The position numbers and the translations under genes are program-made. The notes under the pieces are model-generated. The model made no database searches and had not been told where the DNA came from. It saw only the letters and a program-made list of their open reading frames with translations. Shown here piece by piece: positions 5,225-8,626 of a stretch of DNA of 8,626 nucleotides (its first letter is position 1; every line of letters starts with the position of its first letter). The DNA comes from Nitrospira sp. (GTDB taxonomy: Bacteria > Nitrospirota > Nitrospiria > Nitrospirales > Nitrospiraceae), in assembly GCA_016873525.1 (NCBI GenBank), contig VGXD01000074.1:1-8626 (forward strand). Direction: 5' to 3'.

Positions 5225-5827
5225 TCAGCGGCCCTTGCCCTCGGCCACATTCCGCCGCATGAAGAGAAACCAGCCGACAAGGCCGGCGAAACCGACGAGG
5301 GCCGTCACGACGAGGGCGCGGTGGATCGGACCGGAGAGGCGAGCCCATTCCTCCCCCAGCGCATAGCCCAGGACAAGAAAGCCGGCCGACCAGCACAAGG
5401 CGCCGGTGTAAGCAAAGACCGCAAAGACCGCCGGAGACAGCTTGGAGGAACCGGCCACGAAGGCCGTCAGGTGTCGGACGCCGGGCACAAAGTACCCGAT
5501 GAGCAGCGCATACTTGCCCCATCGCCCATACCAAGCTCGGACCGCCTCCAACTGCTCCGCGCCCACCCCGAACCGAGGTCCAAGGGACAGGGCCAGGGAA
5601 TGTCCGACTATGCGCCCAAGTCCGTAGCTGACGCTGATCCCGCAGATGCTGCCGAGCAAGGCCGCAACCATGACGGGAGCCAGCGCCAATTTCCCTTTGA
5701 AGGCCAGGTAGCCGGCAAACAGGAGCAGCGTTTCATCCGGCACCGGCAGCCCGATGACTCCGAGCATGAGCAACGCAAACACGGCCAGGTACCCGTACTG
5801 CGCAATCAGGCCAAAGAAAAGTTCCAC
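5225..5827 (-). CDS. DedA family membrane protein (VTT domain)
   Basis: The 200-aa product is a multi-pass inner-membrane protein of the DedA/VTT family. Family signatures are LGVIGLPVPDE near residues 22-32, GSICGISVSYGLGRIVG at 59-75 (the glycine-rich re-entrant region), and GYFVPGVRHLTAFVAG at 111-126 with the conserved F-x-PG-x-R. About five hydrophobic segments are visible. DedA proteins include undecaprenyl-phosphate and phosphatidylethanolamine flippases and affect membrane homeostasis; which lipid this one handles cannot be told. The GTG start at 5827 was preferred because GAAGGG lies 6 nt upstream and the protein then begins directly with the first helix. An upstream in-frame TTG at 5857 has no ribosome binding site. 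It is the first gene of the minus-strand group, with lemA 57 bp downstream. Confidence 0.9.
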   Translation of the reverse strand: MELFFGLIAQYGYLAVFALLMLGVIGLPVPDETLLLFAGYLAFKGKLALAPVMVAALLGSICGISVSYGLGRIVGHSLALSLGPRFGVGAEQLEAVRAWYGRWGKYALLIGYFVPGVRHLTAFVAGSSKLSPAVFAVFAYTGALCWSAGFLVLGYALGEEWARLSGPIHRALVVTALVGFAGLVGWFLFMRRNVAEGKGR

Positions 5828-5869
5828 GGCAAGCCCTTCGTTACCACCGGAGCCCAACGGACACGCAAC

Positions 5870-5886
5870 AGCCTGGAGCCCAGGCT
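5870..5886. repeat. Short perfect hairpin upstream of dedA
   Basis: AGCCTGG (5870-5876) and CCAGGCT (5880-5886) are exact reverse complements around a 3-nt loop. It lies about 43 bp before the dedA start, so it would be in that gene's 5' leader or promoter. It lacks a T-tract on either side. Confidence 0.45.
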
Positions 5887-6033
5887 ATTGCCCTCACAGC
5901 CAAAGAACCTTACGGCAGCCTTTGGACGAGACCGCTTCGGACAACCAGAGGACTACGCCAATACCGTTGAAAAATCAACCGATGGCTTTGCCCTTCATGG
6001 CAAACATCCCTCAGCGGGAGCGATGGATAGCGT

Positions 6034-6048
6034 TGGCACAAAACATGC
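6034..6048 (+). promoter_or_regulatory. Possible sigma-54 (-24/-12) promoter for the GGDEF operon
   Basis: TGGCAC (6034-6039) and ATGC (6045-6048) keep the exact spacing between the GG and GC of the -24/-12 consensus; one base of the -12 element differs (ATGC for TTGC). Transcription would start near 6060, giving a leader of about 130 nt. A single match by eye is weak support. Confidence 0.25.
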
Positions 6049-6189
6049 CGACACTTACGGTGAGTTTTCTGCTGGGGGCGACTCAAGTTGACAGCATTTT
6101 CAACCGAATAGCTTGTTGGTAGAGGTAACCGGGAATAAGGGACCTGACGACGTTGTCACTTCGGCTGTCTTCCTACTGGAGACCTACGC

Positions 6190-7128
6190 GTGCGGATCTT
6201 GATCGCAGAGCAGGATACGCCCTTCCGCCGGGCGCTGGAGTCAACTTTGATCCAGTGGGGGCAGGAAGTCATCTGTAGCTCCGACGGAACCGAGGCCTTC
6301 CAGATCCTGCAAGGACCCAGCACGCCGGAACTGGCGATCCTCGACTGGTCGCTGCCGGGGATGGATGGCCTGCATATCTGTGGGGAACTTGCCAAGGGGG
6401 CGGTCATCCCTCCCCCCTATCTCATTTTGCTGGCGGATCGAGAGCAGGGGCACGATCCGCTGGCGGGGCTGGAGGCAGGAGCCCACGACTGCCTGGTCAA
6501 GCCGTTCAACGCAGGGGAATTGCAGCTTCGCCTGAGGGTCGGACAACGATCCTTGGACGTCCATCGGGAACTGATCGCCGCCCGCAACAAACTGCTTTCG
6601 ACTGCCTCGGTCGATCCCTTGACCGGACTGTGGAACCGACGGATGGTGGTGGAATTTTTAGACCGAGAAGTCGAGCGGGCCCGACGCGAGAACGCGTCGC
6701 TGGGCGTCGTCCTCGCCGACCTCGACGACTTCAAGGCGGTGAACGACTCGCACGGCCACGCGGTCGGCGACGCGATCCTGTGCGAGGTGGGGAAACGCCT
6801 CTGCCGCTCCCTGCGACCCTACGACGGCATCGGCCGGCTGGGAGGCGACGACTTCCTCATCGCATTGCCGGGCTGCGACTTTCAGGAAACGGTGAACTTG
6901 GCCGAGCGACTCCGAGCCGCCATCGCCTCCCATCCCGTGAAGATGGGCGCCAAGATGGTGGCGGTTTCCGTCAGCGCCGGCGTGGCGGCCGCCGACAGCT
7001 CGGCCAACCTGCGGGATGCGGACTCGTTCATCCGGGCCGCAGAGACCGCCCTCGATAAGGCGACGGACCAGCAACACAACCGCCTGGCAATGGCCGCCAG
7101 CGGCACGTTCCTCAACTCGTCGGGCTGA
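6190..7128 (+). CDS. Response regulator with REC and GGDEF domains (putative diguanylate cyclase)
   Basis: The 312-aa product joins a receiver domain (about 1-120) to a GGDEF domain (about 136-300). In the receiver, Asp52 (AILDWSLPGMDG) is the phospho-acceptor and Lys104 (LVKPF) is conserved. The acidic pocket reads EQ at 7-8 rather than two acids, and the switch Thr/Ser position appears to be Ala82. The GGDEF domain has DPLTGLWNRR (142-151), ADLDDFKAVNDSHGHAVGD (176-194) and the signature GGDDF at 218-222, with Asp for the usual metal-binding Glu. An RxxD inhibitory site (Arg209-Asp212) lies five residues before it, as in feedback-regulated cyclases. It probably makes cyclic di-GMP, though the substitution may lower activity. 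The GTG start has GGAG 8 nt upstream. It leads a signalling operon. Confidence 0.9.
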   Translation: MRILIAEQDTPFRRALESTLIQWGQEVICSSDGTEAFQILQGPSTPELAILDWSLPGMDGLHICGELAKGAVIPPPYLILLADREQGHDPLAGLEAGAHDCLVKPFNAGELQLRLRVGQRSLDVHRELIAARNKLLSTASVDPLTGLWNRRMVVEFLDREVERARRENASLGVVLADLDDFKAVNDSHGHAVGDAILCEVGKRLCRSLRPYDGIGRLGGDDFLIALPGCDFQETVNLAERLRAAIASHPVKMGAKMVAVSVSAGVAAADSSANLRDADSFIRAAETALDKATDQQHNRLAMAASGTFLNSSG

Positions 7129-7207
7129 TACGCAGCCGGGGGCCTTGTCCCTCGATCGGCGGGTGGATTGATCCGATGGGCCCACGCAAGGGCCGGAAAG
7201 GCGGCAG

Positions 7208-7555
7208 ATGAAACGTATTCCCATCGAACAACTCACGCCGGGCATGACGCTGGCCAAACCGGTCACCGGCCCGACGGGACAGATGGTCCTGGCTGCCGGC
7301 GCGACGTTAGAGGCGTCCCTGATCGCGCGCCTGCGCGACTTGGGTCTGGCCTTGGTCGCCGTCGAAACCCCCGGCGAGCAGGAGGCCCCATCCCAAACCC
7401 TGACGGAGCTGGAGCAGGCCCTCGATCGCCGCTTCCAGCACGTGTCGGAGAACCCTGAATTGCTCCGCATTCGAGAATCGATCAGACAGCATCTCCGCGC
7501 CACGCACGGCGCGAACGCCAAGACAGCAGAAGGGGCTCCCTCATGCCGACCATAA
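7208..7555 (+). CDS. Standalone domain resembling the N-terminal domain of HD-GYP proteins
   Basis: The 115-aa product begins MKRIPIEQLTPGMTLAKPV, then GPTGQMVLAAGATLEASLIARLRDLGLALVAVE. This LxPGMxLAxPV...GxxLxxxGxxL pattern is the small beta domain (DUF3391-like) usually found fused in front of HD-GYP phosphodiesterases. Here it stands alone, followed by a probably helical tail (about 62-98, TELEQALDRRFQHVSENPELLRIRESIRQHL) and a short polar end. There is no catalytic motif, signal peptide or membrane segment, so it is probably a cytoplasmic partner or adaptor. The ATG has AAAGG 6 nt upstream. Its last 13 nt overlap the start of the HDOD gene in another frame, which suggests coupled translation and a shared job. 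The exact family name is inferred. Confidence 0.75.
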   Translation: MKRIPIEQLTPGMTLAKPVTGPTGQMVLAAGATLEASLIARLRDLGLALVAVETPGEQEAPSQTLTELEQALDRRFQHVSENPELLRIRESIRQHLRATHGANAKTAEGAPSCRP

Positions 7556-8379
7556 CCTCTACCGACCTGCGGCGGCGCATGGAGAAAATCGCCGACCTCC
7601 CGACGTTGCCTCAAATCGTCCAGCGGCTCGTCGCGGCCAGCAACCGACCCGACTCGTCCGCCGAAGAACTCGGACGGATCGTCGAGAAAGATCAAGCGAT
7701 GGCCGCAAAAGTTCTGAAGCTGGCGAACTCGCCCTATTACGGGTTCCCGAGTCGTATCGCGTCCGTCAGCCATGCGGTGGTGATCCTCGGCCTGAACGTT
7801 GTGAAACGGATGGCCCTCTGCGCCTCCGTCTTCGACATGATGAAGTCGGCCGGGCTGGACCAACTCTGGCGTCATTCCCTGGGCGTGGCCATGACCGCTC
7901 ACACCCTGGCGACCCGCGCGAAGCTGCCGCACCCAGAAGAAGTCTTTGCGGCCGGCCTGCTGCACGACCTCGGCTACGTCGCCCTGCACGTGAAAGCCCC
8001 CGATCTGGCGGCGCAGATCATACTGGAGATGCAGAGCAGCTCTCGTTCACGAGCGGAGATCGAGCAGGCGGTCGTCGGCGCAACGCACGCCGAGATCGCC
8101 GGCTGGTTGGCCGACAACTGGAAACTCCCGATCACGCTCAAGGATCCCATGATGTATCACCATCACCCGACGCTTGCGCGGGAGGCGACTTCGCAAACGG
8201 CCATCGTCCACATCGCGGACGTCTTGGTCAAAGCCATGGGGTGTGGATCGTCGGACAACCAGCCCGTCACGGATTTGTCGCCGGAGGCCTGGGAGCTGCT
8301 CCATCTCGACGACGCCGCCCTGGACGCCTGCATCGAGATTGCCGCGCGCGACTTCGAGTCCATCGACGACTTGCTATGA
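7543..8379 (+). CDS. HDOD domain signalling protein
   Basis: The 278-aa product is an HDOD protein. The N-terminal part has the family pattern ADLPTLPQIVQRLV (18-30), IVEKDQAMAAKVLKLANSPYYG (46-67) and VSHAVVILGLNVVKRMAL (75-92). The HD-like part keeps possible metal ligands: His111 (WRHSLGVA), His141-Asp142 (GLLHDLGYVAL), His182 (THAEIAGWLADNW), His206-208 (YHHHP) and Asp226 (HIADVL). HDOD proteins are regulatory, often with cyclic-di-GMP, chemotaxis or stress pathways, and most are not shown to be enzymes. The retained HD residues leave hydrolase activity open. It starts at ATG 7543 with AAGGGG about 8 nt upstream. It overlaps both neighbours: by 13 nt with the gene before and by the 4-nt ATGA with the gene after. 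Confidence 0.92.
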   Translation: MPTITSTDLRRRMEKIADLPTLPQIVQRLVAASNRPDSSAEELGRIVEKDQAMAAKVLKLANSPYYGFPSRIASVSHAVVILGLNVVKRMALCASVFDMMKSAGLDQLWRHSLGVAMTAHTLATRAKLPHPEEVFAAGLLHDLGYVALHVKAPDLAAQIILEMQSSSRSRAEIEQAVVGATHAEIAGWLADNWKLPITLKDPMMYHHHPTLAREATSQTAIVHIADVLVKAMGCGSSDNQPVTDLSPEAWELLHLDDAALDACIEIAARDFESIDDLL

Positions 8380-8626
8380 ACACGGCACCCCCGGCAACGC
8401 GGCGCGTCCTTCTGTTGCACAGCGACCCCGATGAAATCGCCGGTCTGTCCGGCGTCCTGGGCAAAGCCGGGTTCGACGTCGTCGCCGGCCAGACCACCCA
8501 CCCCTCGTCGATGGACGAATTTTCCCACCACCCGCCGGTGGCCATCGTCGTGGCGGAAGGAGTCGGGGGACGGTCCATCGAGACCTTGACCCGCGACCTG
8601 AAGGCCGATCCCCTCCTGGGTCGGCT
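8376..8626 (+). CDS. Receiver-like protein without phospho-acceptor, cut by window end
   Basis: The first 83 codons are present and the frame runs off the window. The start ATG overlaps the HDOD stop as ATGA, so the genes are probably translated together. The sequence reads like the first half of a receiver domain: TRRVLLLHSDPDEIAGLSGVL matches strand 1 and helix 1, and PPVAIVVAEG matches strand 3. The usual acidic pair after strand 1 is replaced by His-Ser (15-16), and Ala60 stands where the phospho-acceptor Asp should be. It is therefore likely a pseudo-receiver that binds a partner without being phosphorylated. What follows the receiver is outside the window, so an output domain cannot be named. 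Confidence 0.7.
   Translation, partial: MNTAPPATRRVLLLHSDPDEIAGLSGVLGKAGFDVVAGQTTHPSSMDEFSHHPPVAIVVAEGVGGRSIETLTRDLKADPLLGR

Larger units (their letters stand above)
5828..6189. other. Intergenic region between divergent genes, no convincing gene
   Basis: About 360 bp separate the dedA start (minus) from the GGDEF gene start (plus). Reading frames that cross it are extensions of antisense frames and show no family pattern. It holds a perfect hairpin at 5870-5886, a -24/-12-like motif at 6034-6048 and an isolated TTGACA at 6088-6093 with no good -10 box. Promoters for both flanking operons should be here. Confidence 0.6.

Noticed and set aside
4583..6091. 502-codon open frame on the plus strand across lemA, dedA and the intergenic region
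   Set aside because: It is antisense to two clear genes, has no family pattern and is rich in the His/Arg/Gln/Gly mix typical of GC-rich antisense frames.
7143..7200. Short inverted repeat ATCGG...CCGAT between the GGDEF gene and the next gene
   Set aside because: Arms are only 5 bp with a long loop and no T-tract, so it is expected by chance.
6658..7989. 443-codon open frame on the minus strand
   Set aside because: It is antisense to the GGDEF, small domain and HDOD genes, all of which have strong motifs and ribosome binding sites.

Overview
The window is GC-rich bacterial chromosome, dense with genes and without mobile elements, rRNA, tRNA or CRISPR. The gene content suggests a free-living Gram-negative bacterium: a lipoprotein, periplasmic-type proteins, a GGDEF response regulator and an HDOD protein. 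My best guess is a Nitrospira-like (Nitrospirota) genome. That rests on overall style and gene mix, not on a marker gene, so hold it loosely.

Layout. (1) 1-348: a ParE/RelE-type toxin reading frame, cut by an in-frame TAG and with an odd N-terminus; it is probably a relic. (2) 382-2280, minus strand: an M48 zinc metallopeptidase with one membrane segment, and upstream of it an AIM24-family (TIGR00266) protein. The gap between them carries 8-nt-periodic repeats that can fold into a long hairpin. (3) 2281-2547: a regulatory region with two back-to-back promoter candidates. The plus-strand leader holds a strong Shine-Dalgarno plus a four-codon ORF, a possible anti-terminator strand and a strong intrinsic terminator, all before a small secreted protein gene (2548-2901). 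This is the most interesting spot in the window. (4) 2945-5827, minus strand: DedA membrane protein, LemA lipoprotein and two TPM-domain proteins, transcribed in that order with small gaps. LemA plus TPM proteins is a known recurring cluster, linked to the envelope in general terms but without a settled function. (5) 5828-6189: about 360 bp without a convincing gene, with weak promoter-like motifs and a short perfect hairpin. (6) 6190-8626, plus strand: a tight signalling operon of a REC-GGDEF protein with a GGDDF active-site variant, a standalone domain resembling the N-terminal domain of HD-GYP proteins, an HDOD protein, and the start of a receiver-like protein without its phospho-acceptor. 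Overlaps of 13 and 4 nt suggest translational coupling of the last three.

The genes of block 6 look like one regulatory module tied to cyclic-di-GMP signalling. The blocks on the minus strand look like envelope maintenance functions. All product calls come from reading motifs by eye; no database search was possible.
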